Below are positions 33,028 to 42,098 of a DNA stretch of 64,000 bases, piece by piece. Position numbers and translations under genes: made by a program. The DNA lies in the NCBI RefSeq assembly GCF_036287215.1, contig NZ_CP142860.1, positions 1,240,001-1,304,000 of the forward strand, written 5' to 3'. The notes under the pieces are model-generated. The model ran no database searches, was not told the DNA's origin, and was given only the letters and a program-made list of their open reading frames with translations. Within the stretch, counting starts at the first letter, position 1. Each line of letters opens with the position of its first letter. This DNA comes from Caproiciproducens sp. CPB-2. Its GTDB lineage: Bacteria > Bacillota > Clostridia > Oscillospirales > Acutalibacteraceae.

Positions 33028-34146
33028 ATGAATTATCTGGGTAAAGACATTCCCAAACTCGGTTTTGGACTGATGCGTCTGCCGATGCTCGGCAAGGAGG
33101 TCGACATCGAACAGACGAAAGCCATGGTGGATCAGTTTCTTGCGGCGGGTTTTACCTATTTTGACACGGCTTACGGTTACATCGGCGGAAAATCCGAGGA
33201 AGCAGTCAAAACTGCGTTGGTGGACCGCTATCCGCGTGAAAAATTTCAGCTGGCCACAAAATTGCCCGCCTGGGCAGGTGCAAAGAACGCCGAAGAAGCC
33301 AGACAGATGTTTTACACGTCGCTCCGGAGGACCGGGGCGGGGTATTTTGATTTTTATCTGCTTCACAACTGCGGCGGCGACCGAACCAAAGCGTTCGACG
33401 ATTACGGCATGTGGGATTTCGTGCTCGAGCAGCGCGCGAAAGGACTGATCAGGCACGTGGGGTTCTCCATGCATGACAAACCCGAGGCGCTCGATGAAAT
33501 TCTCACCCGGCACCCGGAAATGGAATTTGTGCAGCTGCAGATCAATTACGCCGATTGGGACAGCCCCGCCGTACAGTCCGGTAAGTGTTTCGAGGTGGCG
33601 AAAAAGCACGGCAAACCTGTAATCATCATGGAGCCGGTCAAGGGAGGATTGCTCGCCAACCCACCCGAGTCGGTGGCGGAGGTGCTGCGCGAAGGGAACC
33701 CGGACGCTTCGTTCGCTTCCTGGGCGCTCCGGTATGCTGCGTCGCTCGACCATGTCATCACCGTGCTCAGCGGAATGTCCAACGTCGAACAGATGAAAGA
33801 CAATCTTGCCACGATGTCGGCCTTCCGGCCGCTGGAACCCTCCGAGCGGGAAGTGATTGCCAAGGCAAAAGCGGCGTTCGACCAGATTCCGGGCATCCCC
33901 TGCACGGGCTGCCGGTACTGCACGAAAGGCTGCCCGCAGGAAATCGCCATCCCCGATATCTTTGATGCGATGAACCGCCGGCTTATTTTTGGCAGCCTCG
34001 AGATTGCGAAACACGGTTATATGTGGGCAACGCAGGGAGGGAGCGCCGCCAGCGACTGTATCGAGTGCGGGCAGTGCGAATCCGTCTGTCCCCAGCATAT
34101 CGGCATCATATCCGAGCTGAAGCGCGTAGCCGCAACACTGGAATAA
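33028..34146 (+). CDS. Aldo/keto reductase with C-terminal ferredoxin domain
   Basis: 372 aa. The N-terminal TIM-barrel AKR domain has the catalytic set FDTAYGY (Asp, Tyr), ATKLP (Lys) and LLHNC (His). The C-terminus carries two Cys clusters, CTGCRYCTKGCP and CIECGQCESVCP, predicting 4Fe-4S centres. Such AKR-ferredoxin fusions are common in anaerobes and probably link carbonyl reduction to ferredoxin. AAGGAGG precedes the ATG. The MerR-type promoter suggests induction by a reactive carbonyl, metal or thiol stress. Confidence 0.93.
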   Translation: MNYLGKDIPKLGFGLMRLPMLGKEVDIEQTKAMVDQFLAAGFTYFDTAYGYIGGKSEEAVKTALVDRYPREKFQLATKLPAWAGAKNAEEARQMFYTSLRRTGAGYFDFYLLHNCGGDRTKAFDDYGMWDFVLEQRAKGLIRHVGFSMHDKPEALDEILTRHPEMEFVQLQINYADWDSPAVQSGKCFEVAKKHGKPVIIMEPVKGGLLANPPESVAEVLREGNPDASFASWALRYAASLDHVITVLSGMSNVEQMKDNLATMSAFRPLEPSEREVIAKAKAAFDQIPGIPCTGCRYCTKGCPQEIAIPDIFDAMNRRLIFGSLEIAKHGYMWATQGGSAASDCIECGQCESVCPQHIGIISELKRVAATLE

Positions 34147-34203
34147 TACAATCAGGAATGCTTTCTACAGGCACTTTTATCTTTTCAAAAGCGGACCCGA
34201 AAT

Positions 34204-34236
34204 AAAAAAGCCACAATGGAGAAATCCATTGTGGCT
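34204..34236. terminator. Bidirectional terminator between AKR and ferritin-like genes
   Basis: AGCCACAATGGA (34209-34220), GAAA loop, TCCATTGTGGCT (34225-34236), with an A run on the left serving as U tract for the minus strand. Confidence 0.88.
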
Positions 34237-34242
34237 GAAATT

Positions 34243-34773
34243 TTATGTACAATATTTTTCAATCATTTGTGTAATATAATTTTTGTGCAGCTTTTCGTCA
34301 ACGACGATCCTTGTAAGGATGTTCTTAATATACGGGTCTTCAATAATTTGTATATGGTTTTCATATGCTTCGATGGCGTGATTTTCACCCTCCAAGGCAA
34401 TTTTCAAGCTTTTGCACAGGTCCTGGCTATAGGAAACACTGTTCGCATTCCAATATCGCTTGTTGGATTTGCTGCTGCCGCGAAACTGAGGATTCCCGCC
34501 CAGTTTGCGTATTACCGCCGTCAGAATATCCATATGATGCAGCTCCGCAATGGCTATGCGCATGATGACGGCGCCGTAATCTCCTGAATCTTTACCTGCC
34601 ATGTTATGCTGGTAAAAATACATGCTCATTGCGGTGAATTCCCCTTTTGGACCGGCGAGGTCATCCATCAATATGTTGGCGTAATCCTTGTTGGGAGCTT
34701 GAATTCTGATTGGCGGATACGGCGATGAATCGGTATATCCACGGTAGATTACATGATTGCTGGTCACTGCCAT
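34243..34773 (-). CDS. Ferritin-like diiron protein
   Basis: 176 aa four-helix-bundle protein. Paired carboxylate/His motifs GEFTAMSMYFYQHN, AELHHMD, EGENHAIEAYENH and VDEKLHK place the diiron ligands expected of ferritin-like/rubrerythrin-type proteins. There is no rubredoxin domain. The ATG at 34773 follows GGAGG by 7 nt; the earlier ATG at 34800 is upstream of that site. Iron storage, peroxide reduction or a spore-coat catalase-like role (CotJC type) are all possible; sequence alone does not decide. Confidence 0.8.
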   Translation of the reverse strand: MAVTSNHVIYRGYTDSSPYPPIRIQAPNKDYANILMDDLAGPKGEFTAMSMYFYQHNMAGKDSGDYGAVIMRIAIAELHHMDILTAVIRKLGGNPQFRGSSKSNKRYWNANSVSYSQDLCKSLKIALEGENHAIEAYENHIQIIEDPYIKNILTRIVVDEKLHKNYITQMIEKYCT

Positions 34774-34958
34774 GCAAATGCCTCCTATATTCGGATACAT
34801 CTACATATATATGAGAATGTTCGGCGGTTTATTCAGTGAAAGGAAAATACCGCTGTGACCCTGTCGAATCAGATACCGATGAATTTTTATTGTTTTTTTT
34901 ACTGTTTATGAACCTGCTTCCTTTCGGATTTAGGGTGTCCGGAGATCAGGTTTTATGA

Positions 34959-34991
34959 AAAAAAGCGGCCCCTGCCGTAAGACAGGGGCCG
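34959..34991 (-). terminator. Terminator of the 71-aa orphan gene
   Basis: CGGCCCCTG (34966-34974) pairs with CAGGGGCCG (34983-34991); seven A residues on the left give the minus-strand U tract. Confidence 0.85.
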
Positions 34992-34997
34992 TGGGAA

Positions 34998-35213
34998 TCA
35001 GAAATCGTCGACTAACTGCAATCTTCTGAATTCGTAAATGCTTTCCAGATCTTCATAGGAACCGTCGTTATATACGGTACCGATATGTAGCAGAGCCGGA
35101 TTCAATCTGCCGGAATCAAATTGAGAAGGGACAATACAAAATTCAATCAGTTTTCCCTTTCGGGCTTGCGTCAGTCTTTTTTCCAATTCATTTCTATCAA
35201 CAATAATTTTCAT
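34998..35213 (-). CDS. Small hypothetical protein, 71 aa
   Basis: Soluble, charged product beginning MKIIVDRNELEKRL and containing KGKLIEFCIVPSQFDSGRLNPALLHIG. I recognise no family. The ATG at 35213 is 9 nt after AAAGG (an ATG at 35222 is almost on top of it). A strong terminator begins directly after the stop, which supports a genuine short gene. Confidence 0.6.
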   Translation of the reverse strand: MKIIVDRNELEKRLTQARKGKLIEFCIVPSQFDSGRLNPALLHIGTVYNDGSYEDLESIYEFRRLQLVDDF

Positions 35214-35369
35214 TTTGAACATCCTTTCTCTTACGCTTTATCACCCTTTGTGTTCTATGGGGGTCAAGTTTATTATAACAGGAATCATTCTTATTTTGTG
35301 GCATAATATGTCGAAGAAGGAAAAACCGCCCTGTATGGGCGGCAAATTGGGAGGATATGAAAAAGAGCG

Positions 35370-35398
35370 TTGACTTTTTTTATTATTGGAATTATTAT
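35370..35398 (+). promoter_or_regulatory. Promoter of the 72-aa orphan gene
   Basis: TTGACT (35370-35375), 17-bp spacer, TATTAT (35393-35398), 25 bp before the ATG. Confidence 0.75.
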
Positions 35399-35423
35399 AA
35401 AAACAGATAGGGAGGGGAATTTG

Positions 35424-35642
35424 ATGGATTCTAACAAAGTCACCGTGATCGCCAACAACACGGCAGAAGGAATGAGCGTGATCGATATAGACATCTTTGT
35501 TGGCAGCAGGAATATGCACATTCAAGCAACGAGGAGATTTATTGATGAGATAAATAAAGTTCCTTTCTTGAATGAAGAAAAAATTAAATCTGCCATAACC
35601 AGAAAGTATGGAATTTCAAAAGACAATATCTCATTTCGTTAA
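35424..35642 (+). CDS. Small hypothetical protein, 72 aa
   Basis: Begins MDSNKVTVIANNTAEGMSVI; predicted as an alpha/beta soluble protein with a C-terminal KSAITRKYGISKDNISFR tail. No family recognised. A good promoter 25 bp upstream, a GGGAGGGG site and a terminator hairpin after the stop show that it is an independent expressed unit. Confidence 0.62.
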   Translation: MDSNKVTVIANNTAEGMSVIDIDIFVGSRNMHIQATRRFIDEINKVPFLNEEKIKSAITRKYGISKDNISFR

Positions 35643-35650
35643 GTGATTCC

Positions 35651-35680
35651 GGCGCCGCCAGTTTGGTGGCGCTTTTCTTA
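35651..35680 (+). terminator. Terminator of the 72-aa orphan gene
   Basis: GCGCC-GCC pairs with GGT-GGCGC around AGTTT, followed by TTTTCTT. Confidence 0.7.
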
Positions 35681-36001
35681 ATTTCAGATAAGGGAGTGAT
35701 CCCCTCCGATTCTACTTTTGCGGTATCGTGGTTATGTAAAGTAGTTGATGGAATATAGCCTGATGGATAATAAGGGAAATATATTTCCGATTTCATTAGA
35801 ACAATTGTCAAACAGATGTTTTAACAGACGCCGAGAGTGGTTCAGGCGATTTGAAGCTATTGACTTTCCCAATCACTTGATTTATACTTATTTCATAAGT
35901 TATTATATTAGTTATAATAATATGGAAAATATATTTTGGCGGTTCAATCCCTGAGAATATTCAGCGGCGTTCGCTGCTATTAACGATGGGAGGGCAAATA
36001 G
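35681..36001 (+). other. Intergenic control region of the PHP-ROK-MFS operon
   Basis: About 320 bp, A+T-rich on the right. A 69-codon open frame at 35745-35954 has no ribosome site and is not accepted. The notable element is the inverted repeat at 35900-35920. Confidence 0.5.
35900..35920 (+). promoter_or_regulatory. 8-bp-arm inverted repeat, candidate ROK operator
   Basis: TTATTATA-TTAGT-TATAATAA, a perfect dyad about 80 bp before the PHP gene and close to a TTGATT-N18-TATTAT-like promoter. The ROK-family regulator encoded second in the operon is the natural candidate to bind it. Confidence 0.55.
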
Positions 36002-36871
36002 ATGAATGGATTTCATAATATCGACCTACATATTCATTCCTGCTACAGCGAAGATGGGGAATACACACCCGCAAAGCTTGTTCAGATGTGCATGGGAGCG
36101 GGTGTTACCATCATGGCAATAGCCGATCATAATTGTGTGAAAGGTTCTCAGGAAGCAGTTGAAATAGCAAGACATGAACACTTAAGGTGTTATCCGGCCG
36201 TCGAAATTGACTGTACTTATCAAAATACCAATTTTCATGTCCTCGGCTATGATATTCAGCTCGAAAGCCCTGATTTTGAGGCCATAGAACAAAATGTGAG
36301 AAGACAGTGTGCCGATGCATCCAAAGAAAGACTTCGGCTGATCAACCGCATGGGCTTTACCCTTACCGAGACGGAGTTGAAAGCGATCACCGCCGGAGGA
36401 TATTGGAGTGAGCATTGGACGGGGGAGGCTTTTGCCGAAGCCTTACTGAAAAATGAAAAATATCTCGGGAGCGGCATTTTGCGTCCTTACAGGGAGGGCG
36501 GCGACCGAAACGATAACCCGTATGTCAATTTCTATTGGGATTACTGCTCGCAGGGAAAGCCCTGTTACGTTGGAATGACCTTTCCCGATATGAGGGATGT
36601 AATCGGGATCATACACCGAAACGGCGGTAAATCCGTGCTGGCCCATCCGGGGGTGAATCTGCAGGGCAATTTTGAGAGGATCGATCAGCTGATTTCTTTG
36701 GGGCTGAAAGGGATAGAAGTTTACAGCAGTTACCACACCCCCGAAACTGCCCGGTGGTTTTTGAATAAGGCGGAACAATTTGGCTTGTTTGTTACACGCG
36801 GGAGCGATTTTCACGGCAAAACAAAGCCAATGGTCCAGCCGGGCTGCTGTGGCACGGATAAGGTCAGCTGA
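36002..36871 (+). CDS. PHP-domain metal-dependent phosphoesterase
   Basis: 289 aa. PHP motifs in order: DLHIHS (HxH, residues 8-13), ADHNCV (DHN), an acidic site in AVEID, SVLAHPGV (His) and GSDFHG (DxH) near the end. Stand-alone PHP proteins of this type cleave phosphate from small molecules (nucleotide, histidinol or sugar phosphates). The central region (about 95-185) is longer than minimal PHP enzymes. GGGAGG precedes the ATG. It heads an operon with a ROK regulator and an MFS transporter, so a role in catabolism of an imported phosphate or nucleoside-like compound is plausible. Confidence 0.85.
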   Translation: MNGFHNIDLHIHSCYSEDGEYTPAKLVQMCMGAGVTIMAIADHNCVKGSQEAVEIARHEHLRCYPAVEIDCTYQNTNFHVLGYDIQLESPDFEAIEQNVRRQCADASKERLRLINRMGFTLTETELKAITAGGYWSEHWTGEAFAEALLKNEKYLGSGILRPYREGGDRNDNPYVNFYWDYCSQGKPCYVGMTFPDMRDVIGIIHRNGGKSVLAHPGVNLQGNFERIDQLISLGLKGIEVYSSYHTPETARWFLNKAEQFGLFVTRGSDFHGKTKPMVQPGCCGTDKVS

Positions 36872-36887
36872 TAAGAAAGGTGATTTG

Positions 36888-37901
36888 ATGGGAATCAATA
36901 TGTTGGATATGAAACAAAGCAATGCGCATACCGTTCTCTGGAATTTGTGTTCCTGCAAAACCTCCACGATCAAAGAGATGACGCAGCGGACGGGGCTCAG
37001 CTTTGCTACGGTTGGGAACATATTGAATGGTTTTGTGGAAAGCGGGGAAGTGATCCTGGGCGAAATGCGTTCTGCTACCGGAGGGAGGCCGTCACAGGCC
37101 TATACCTTCAATGCGGAATACGCCCATGTGCTCGCGCTGTCGGCACGGATACGGAACGGAAAAAATATCATCAGTGCCTGTGTCGGAAATTTGTACGGCG
37201 AGATAGTATGGCAGGCGGAACAATCCTTTGACAATATACGGCTTGCGAGCTTTGAGGCCATGCTGGATTTATCCCTGCGCGCGTATCCGACGATCAGTAT
37301 CGCCGCCTTTTCCCTGCCGGGGGTCGAGCGCGGCGGCGTTATCCTGACCAATGACTATACAGAATTGGAAGGCGTTTCTTTCACAGAGCATTTTCAGGGA
37401 AAATATCATTTGCCTGTGGTCATAGAAAATGATGTCAATGCTGCTGTATTTGGATACAGCAGAAACGTGGAAGTTTCCGTCATTGCGGGAATCTACTTTC
37501 CGAAGTGCTTCGGCCCCGGTGCAGGAATCGTGATTGATGGCAAAATCCTGAAAGGAGCTTTTGGATTTGCCGGTGAAGTGTCCCTGCTGCCATTGGGGAT
37601 CGACTGGCTTTCGATTGACTATGAAAAACCGCAGGAGGCTGGTCCCGCAATATCCAGATTGATCAGCGTTTTCTGCGGCATTGTCAATCCGGGGCATGTC
37701 GTCCTGTATGGCGATTTCTTTACCGATGCTTTCAAGAAAACGCTTGAAAGGGAAATCCCCACACAGACGATACGGGAGATATTCCCCTCTGTAATCTATC
37801 AAAGGGATTTGGATTCCGATATTACTGCCGGATTAATCGCGCAGGCGGTATCCGCTTACCGGTCCGGGCTGAGAGGACAATTTCAGAAAACGGAATTTTA
37901 G
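36888..37901 (+). CDS. ROK-family transcriptional repressor
   Basis: 337 aa. An N-terminal winged helix-turn-helix (STIKEMTQRTGLSFATVGNILNGFVESGEV) is followed by a ROK sugar-kinase fold (VVIENDVNAAVFGY, GPGAGIVIDGKILKGAFGFAGEVSLLPLG). The zinc-binding CxCGxxGCxE element of many ROK proteins is missing, as in some NagC/XylR-type regulators. The ATG at 36888 is 7 nt after AAGAAAGG. It overlaps no neighbour but is 16 nt behind the PHP gene and 24 nt ahead of the transporter, so it is a local autoregulator. Confidence 0.88.
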   Translation: MGINMLDMKQSNAHTVLWNLCSCKTSTIKEMTQRTGLSFATVGNILNGFVESGEVILGEMRSATGGRPSQAYTFNAEYAHVLALSARIRNGKNIISACVGNLYGEIVWQAEQSFDNIRLASFEAMLDLSLRAYPTISIAAFSLPGVERGGVILTNDYTELEGVSFTEHFQGKYHLPVVIENDVNAAVFGYSRNVEVSVIAGIYFPKCFGPGAGIVIDGKILKGAFGFAGEVSLLPLGIDWLSIDYEKPQEAGPAISRLISVFCGIVNPGHVVLYGDFFTDAFKKTLEREIPTQTIREIFPSVIYQRDLDSDITAGLIAQAVSAYRSGLRGQFQKTEF

Positions 37902-37924
37902 CAGATGAGTATAGGAGATTCCAG

Positions 37925-39157
37925 ATGATTTTTTTAGCTTTGATTTATCTCTCGTTTATCAGTTTAGGACTTCCGGACGCCGTGCTTGGTTCCTCATGGC
38001 CTATCATGAATATGGAGTTCAGGGTCCCGGTAGGGAACGCGGGATTCGTTTCCATCATGATATCGGCCTGCACCATCCTGTCCAGCTTATTTTCGCATCG
38101 GCTGATTCGCCGGTTCGGTACGGGCAAGGTCACGGTCGTAAGCGTCGCCCTGACGGCCATTGCGCTGCTGGGCTTCTCTCTGTCTCCTTCCTTTGCATGG
38201 CTGCTGGCCTGTGCTGTTCCGCTCGGCCTTGGAGCCGGAGCGGTGGATTCGGGGCTGAATGAATTTGTAGCCGAGCATTATGAGGCAAAGCATATGAACT
38301 GGCTGCACTGCTTCTGGGGCGTGGGAGCCATGCTCGGCCCCGCTCTGATTTCTGTCCTGGCACTTTGGGGGCGCACCTGGAGAAGCGGGTATCTGAGCAT
38401 ATCCATTATCCAGTTCGCTTTGGTTGCACTGCTGGCCTTCTCTCTTCCTATGTGGAAGAAGTTTGAAAGCCCATCCTCCGAACCTGCGGATGAAGTGCGG
38501 CAGGGCAAAGAAAAGCGTAGCCTGCTCATGATGCTTCGGGCAAAAGGTTCTGTTTTTGTTATGCTTTCCTTTTTATTGAATGCCTCGATGGAAGCTTCCA
38601 TGATGCTTTGGGGAGCCAGCTATCTGGTGAAAATGAAGGGGGTTTTACCGGAAAGCGCGGCCGGATGGGTATCGCTGTTCTTCCTTGGGGTAACGGTCGG
38701 GCGTATGGTGAGCGGGTTTGTTTCCATAAAATTAAGCAACGAAGCATTAATCCGTATAGGCACCATCTTTCTGATTGTCGGTTTTGTTTTTATGATCTTG
38801 CCTTTACCCGCCGTGTTTGCAATCGGCGCGTTTATTCTTGTCGGGCTGGGGCTCGCACCGATTTATCCTTCCATGCTGCACCAGACGCCCGTTTACTTCG
38901 GGAAAGACAATGCACAGGCTGTCATGGGCTTACAGATGTCGTTTGCATACACCGGAAACACTCTAATGGCCCCTCTGTTTGGACAGCTTTTCGCGAACGT
39001 TTCCTTTTCACTGATGCCCTGTGTGCTCCTGGCCTGCGCTGTTGGATTACTTGTCTGCAGGACATATCTGATTGCAATCACAAAAAAGGAATCCCCGGTT
39101 CGGGAACCGGAAGACAAGGCTGACGATCGTGAAGCCGGACAAACGTTGGGATCTTGA
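37925..39157 (+). CDS. MFS transporter
   Basis: 410 aa with about twelve membrane helices, the GLPDAVLGSSWP N-terminal motif and LGLGAGAVDSGLNEFVAEHY after helix 4, features of the sugar/FucP-like MFS group. The C-terminal tail after about residue 390 is hydrophilic and acidic. AGGAG lies 8 nt before the ATG. As the last gene of the PHP-ROK-MFS operon it is the likely importer (or exporter) of the compound sensed by the ROK protein. Confidence 0.88.
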   Translation: MIFLALIYLSFISLGLPDAVLGSSWPIMNMEFRVPVGNAGFVSIMISACTILSSLFSHRLIRRFGTGKVTVVSVALTAIALLGFSLSPSFAWLLACAVPLGLGAGAVDSGLNEFVAEHYEAKHMNWLHCFWGVGAMLGPALISVLALWGRTWRSGYLSISIIQFALVALLAFSLPMWKKFESPSSEPADEVRQGKEKRSLLMMLRAKGSVFVMLSFLLNASMEASMMLWGASYLVKMKGVLPESAAGWVSLFFLGVTVGRMVSGFVSIKLSNEALIRIGTIFLIVGFVFMILPLPAVFAIGAFILVGLGLAPIYPSMLHQTPVYFGKDNAQAVMGLQMSFAYTGNTLMAPLFGQLFANVSFSLMPCVLLACAVGLLVCRTYLIAITKKESPVREPEDKADDREAGQTLGS

Positions 39158-39231
39158 ATAGTTTATCTGGAGTTTATCATTTCTGTCATCAATTTATGCT
39201 ATGATAAAATAAATTGGAGGCGGCAATCAGT

Positions 39232-40683
39232 ATGACCATTAAAAAGCGTCTGTTTCTATCTAATTTGTTAATGATCTTAGTCCCTGTCGGAATTACTTTG
39301 CTGATTGCGCTGGGAAGCATTGGAGTTATCTGGTACGCGGTCACAAATGGAACGGGTTTGAGCTTTGACGACAGCGAAGATTTTTACCATGCAGGGCAAG
39401 GAATCTCTGCCGCTGTTGAAAAGGCGTTAAAAGCGGCCCCGGAAGAACGTCTGGAAAAACTGACTTTGCTGAGCAGTCTGCTTGACCGCGAAGCAATGAC
39501 ATTGACGGTTGAAGCGAACGGTACCAATTACTATCGATACGGAAATGCAAACGCCGCCGACGCTGCTCTCTTGAAAGCTTCAGCCTCGCTTGGAAACGAG
39601 GGGACTCTTTCGAGCGGAAACCGCAGCCTTTACGCCCATCAAATTAAAGTTGGAAACGATCATTATCAAATTTTCTTACTGTGCAGTTCCTCCAAATTTT
39701 CCAATGCAACTTTAAAAATGCTGATCGTACTGGTTGCGCTTATCCTGGTGTTTACGATTTTCCTCTCAATTCTGCTGACCAATCGTTTTCTGACAAAGTT
39801 TGTGTTTCAGAAAATTGAACGTCCGCTGGATATTCTGGCGGACGGTGTGCACCAAATCCGCGACGGCAATCTGGACTTTCATATCCACTATGACAATCAG
39901 GATGAGTTTGCATTGGTATGCGCCGACTTCAATGAAATGGCGGCAAGACTGAAAGTATCTGTGGAACAGACTCGGCGGCATGAGGAAAGCCAAAAGGAAT
40001 TGCTTGCGGGTATTTCTCACGACTTGCGTTCACCGCTTACTTCCGTCCAAGCGTATGTGGAAGGGTTACTGGATGGTGTTGCGAAAACACCGGAAGCGCG
40101 GAAAAAATATCTTCTTACCATTAAGGCCAAGGCAGAGGACATTGAGCGGATGGTATCGCAGATTTTTCTGTTTTCCAAAATGGAATTGGATGAGTATCCT
40201 CTCCATATGAAAACGCTGCGCCTGGACTCTCTGATCGAAGATTTTGTTAAGAACTTTGGAGCAGAGTATGCAACACGCGGATTGAGTCTGGCAGTAAAGC
40301 CTGCGCTGGAACCGGCAGCTGTGAATGCCGATCCGGAACAGCTCCACCGCGTACTGATGAATATTGCCGACAACAGCTTGAAATATAAGAACAAAGAAAC
40401 GGGACATCTGACTATTGTTTTGCAGAATACGGAGAATTTTGCGATCGTTACATTGACGGACGACGGACCGGGCGTTGCAGAGGAAGACCTTCCGAAGCTG
40501 TTTGACACGTTTTATCGCACGGATCCGGCAAGGCGTGATCCGGAGAAAGGCAGCGGCCTTGGGCTTGCCATTGTCGCAAAGGCGGTGCAGCAAATGGGTG
40601 GTTCCGTGGAAGCGCGAAACGCTGCGGAGGGCGGGCTTACCATTGCTGTTTCGCTGCCAAAGGAGATTGGAACCGATGAGTAA
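39232..40683 (+). CDS. Sensor histidine kinase
   Basis: 483 aa. Membrane helices at about 12-36 and 165-187 flank an extracytoplasmic sensor domain of about 130 residues. A HAMP domain follows, then HisKA with the phosphorylated His in AGISHDLRSPLTS, the N box IADNSLKYKN and ATP-lid motifs DDGPGV and KGSGLGLAI. The ATG at 39232 follows GGAGG by 11 nt. The sensed signal is unknown; the downstream lipid phosphatase and DedA genes hint at envelope stress. Confidence 0.93.
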   Translation: MTIKKRLFLSNLLMILVPVGITLLIALGSIGVIWYAVTNGTGLSFDDSEDFYHAGQGISAAVEKALKAAPEERLEKLTLLSSLLDREAMTLTVEANGTNYYRYGNANAADAALLKASASLGNEGTLSSGNRSLYAHQIKVGNDHYQIFLLCSSSKFSNATLKMLIVLVALILVFTIFLSILLTNRFLTKFVFQKIERPLDILADGVHQIRDGNLDFHIHYDNQDEFALVCADFNEMAARLKVSVEQTRRHEESQKELLAGISHDLRSPLTSVQAYVEGLLDGVAKTPEARKKYLLTIKAKAEDIERMVSQIFLFSKMELDEYPLHMKTLRLDSLIEDFVKNFGAEYATRGLSLAVKPALEPAAVNADPEQLHRVLMNIADNSLKYKNKETGHLTIVLQNTENFAIVTLTDDGPGVAEEDLPKLFDTFYRTDPARRDPEKGSGLGLAIVAKAVQQMGGSVEARNAAEGGLTIAVSLPKEIGTDE

Positions 40684-41368
40684 AATACTGATCGTTGAAG
40701 ACGATGCAGATATCGCTGCAATCGAGCGGGATTATCTGGAAATCGACCGTTTTGAAGTGGAAATTGCCGCAGATGGGATGACGGGACTGGAACGGGCTTT
40801 AAGCGGAGAATTCGATCTGATTCTGCTGGACCTGATGCTGCCGGGTATGGACGGTTTCGCCGTATGCCGAAAAGTCAGGGAAACGCTCGATATTCCGATT
40901 CTGATGGTGACCGCCCGTCGGGAGGATATCGATAAGATCCGCGGCCTTGGCCTCGGTGCGGACGATTATATTGAAAAGCCGTTTTCTCCCGGTGTTCTGG
41001 TGGCGCGTGTGAAAGCAAATTTGGCCCAATATGCCAGACTGACACATTCCCGGAGAGCTCCTGCAATCGTATCGATCGATACGATTGAGATTCATACGGA
41101 TACCCACCGTGTTTATGTGGATGGGAAAGAAATCGAACTGAAAAACAAGGAGTATGAGCTGTTGCTTTTTTTCATGCTGAACGTCGATATTGTATTCGAT
41201 CGGGAAACACTGTATGAAAAAATTTGGGGAATGGATGCCATGGGCGATAACGCGACGGTCGCCGTTCATATCAACCGTCTGCGGGAAAAAATTGAGAAGG
41301 ACCCGGCCAGACCACGCTACATTCAAACGGTGTGGGGTGCAGGATACCGCTTCGGGGGGATAGCTTAA
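40676..41368 (+). CDS. OmpR-family response regulator
   Basis: 230 aa. The receiver domain has the acidic pocket (VEDDAD), the phospho-acceptor Asp in LLDLMLPGMDG, and Lys in EKPFSPG; the C-terminal winged helix ends with HINRLREKIEKDPARPRYIQTVWGAGYRF. It starts inside the kinase gene (8-nt overlap), a normal arrangement for cognate pairs. A 16-bp-stem terminator follows. Confidence 0.95.
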   Translation: MSKILIVEDDADIAAIERDYLEIDRFEVEIAADGMTGLERALSGEFDLILLDLMLPGMDGFAVCRKVRETLDIPILMVTARREDIDKIRGLGLGADDYIEKPFSPGVLVARVKANLAQYARLTHSRRAPAIVSIDTIEIHTDTHRVYVDGKEIELKNKEYELLLFFMLNVDIVFDRETLYEKIWGMDAMGDNATVAVHINRLREKIEKDPARPRYIQTVWGAGYRFGGIA

Positions 41369-41387
41369 GCATAAGAGAGACATATAA

Positions 41388-41429
41388 CGCCCGCCCGTAC
41401 TGACTTAAATCAGTACGGGCGGGCGTCTT
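41388..41429 (+). terminator. Terminator of the two-component operon
   Basis: Perfect 16-bp stem (41388-41403 with 41410-41425), 6-nt loop, then TCTTT. Confidence 0.88.
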
Positions 41430-41541
41430 TGGGTTCAAATGCATTTAAGTAATAGTTTATCTCCTGTTTAACCGCTGTAAAGCGAAAGTTTAAATGTTGC
41501 TGATATACTGTTATCATCAAATGCATAAAGGATGTGATTCG

Positions 41542-42093
41542 TTGATTTCTTTTGAGCTCTCCCTCCTGGACTTTATCCAGCAGCACCTACGCAGCGGCTT
41601 TGGAGATGTGATCATGCCGTTCATTTCCAAACTGGGAGACTATGCGGCAATTTGGCTGATAACAGCGGCCTTTCTGTGCTTCATTCCTGAATACCGGAAG
41701 GCCGGCTTCACGATTGTTCTGGCGATTGGAATGACCGCAGTCTGCAGCAACCTGATTCTTAAACCATGGGTTGACCGCGTCAGGCCGTGCTACGTCACGG
41801 CAATTCAACTCCTTGTTCCACGCCCAAATGATTTTTCTTTTCCGTCAGGGCATACCGCTGCTGCTTTCGCGACGGCTTCCGCACTGTTTTTCAGCAGGAA
41901 AAGGCTGTGGATTCCAATCGCCATCTTTTCTGTGCTGATGGCTTTTTCCAGACTGTATCTTTACGTGCATTATCCCAGCGATGTTCTTGCCGGAGCAATT
42001 CTGGGAATTATTCTGGGCTGGGTTGCCTACAAATTTGCCGACATTGGTTTTACCCTGTGGAATCAAAGGCATTCTAAATGGAATCAGAGGTAA
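41542..42093 (+). CDS. PAP2-family membrane phosphatase
   Basis: About 183 aa with five to six membrane helices. The three phosphatase motifs are present: KPWVDRVRP, PSGHTAAAF and SRLYLYVHYPSDVLAG. Family members dephosphorylate undecaprenyl pyrophosphate (BcrC type) or phosphatidylglycerophosphate. The start is uncertain: TTG 41542 has AAAGGA 9 nt upstream, while in-frame ATGs at 41521 and 41494 lack good sites. The DedA gene follows at once. Confidence 0.85.
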   Translation: MISFELSLLDFIQQHLRSGFGDVIMPFISKLGDYAAIWLITAAFLCFIPEYRKAGFTIVLAIGMTAVCSNLILKPWVDRVRPCYVTAIQLLVPRPNDFSFPSGHTAAAFATASALFFSRKRLWIPIAIFSVLMAFSRLYLYVHYPSDVLAGAILGIILGWVAYKFADIGFTLWNQRHSKWNQR

Positions 42094-42098
42094 CGATT

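Noticed and set aside
35326..35342. CCGCCC-TGTAT-GGGCGG hairpin with A run on its left
   Set aside because: It looks like a minus-strand terminator, but no supported minus-strand gene ends there, so it is not assigned.
35745..35954. 69-codon plus-strand frame before the PHP gene
   Set aside because: No Shine-Dalgarno sequence, low-complexity aromatic tail, and it contains the operator-like palindrome.
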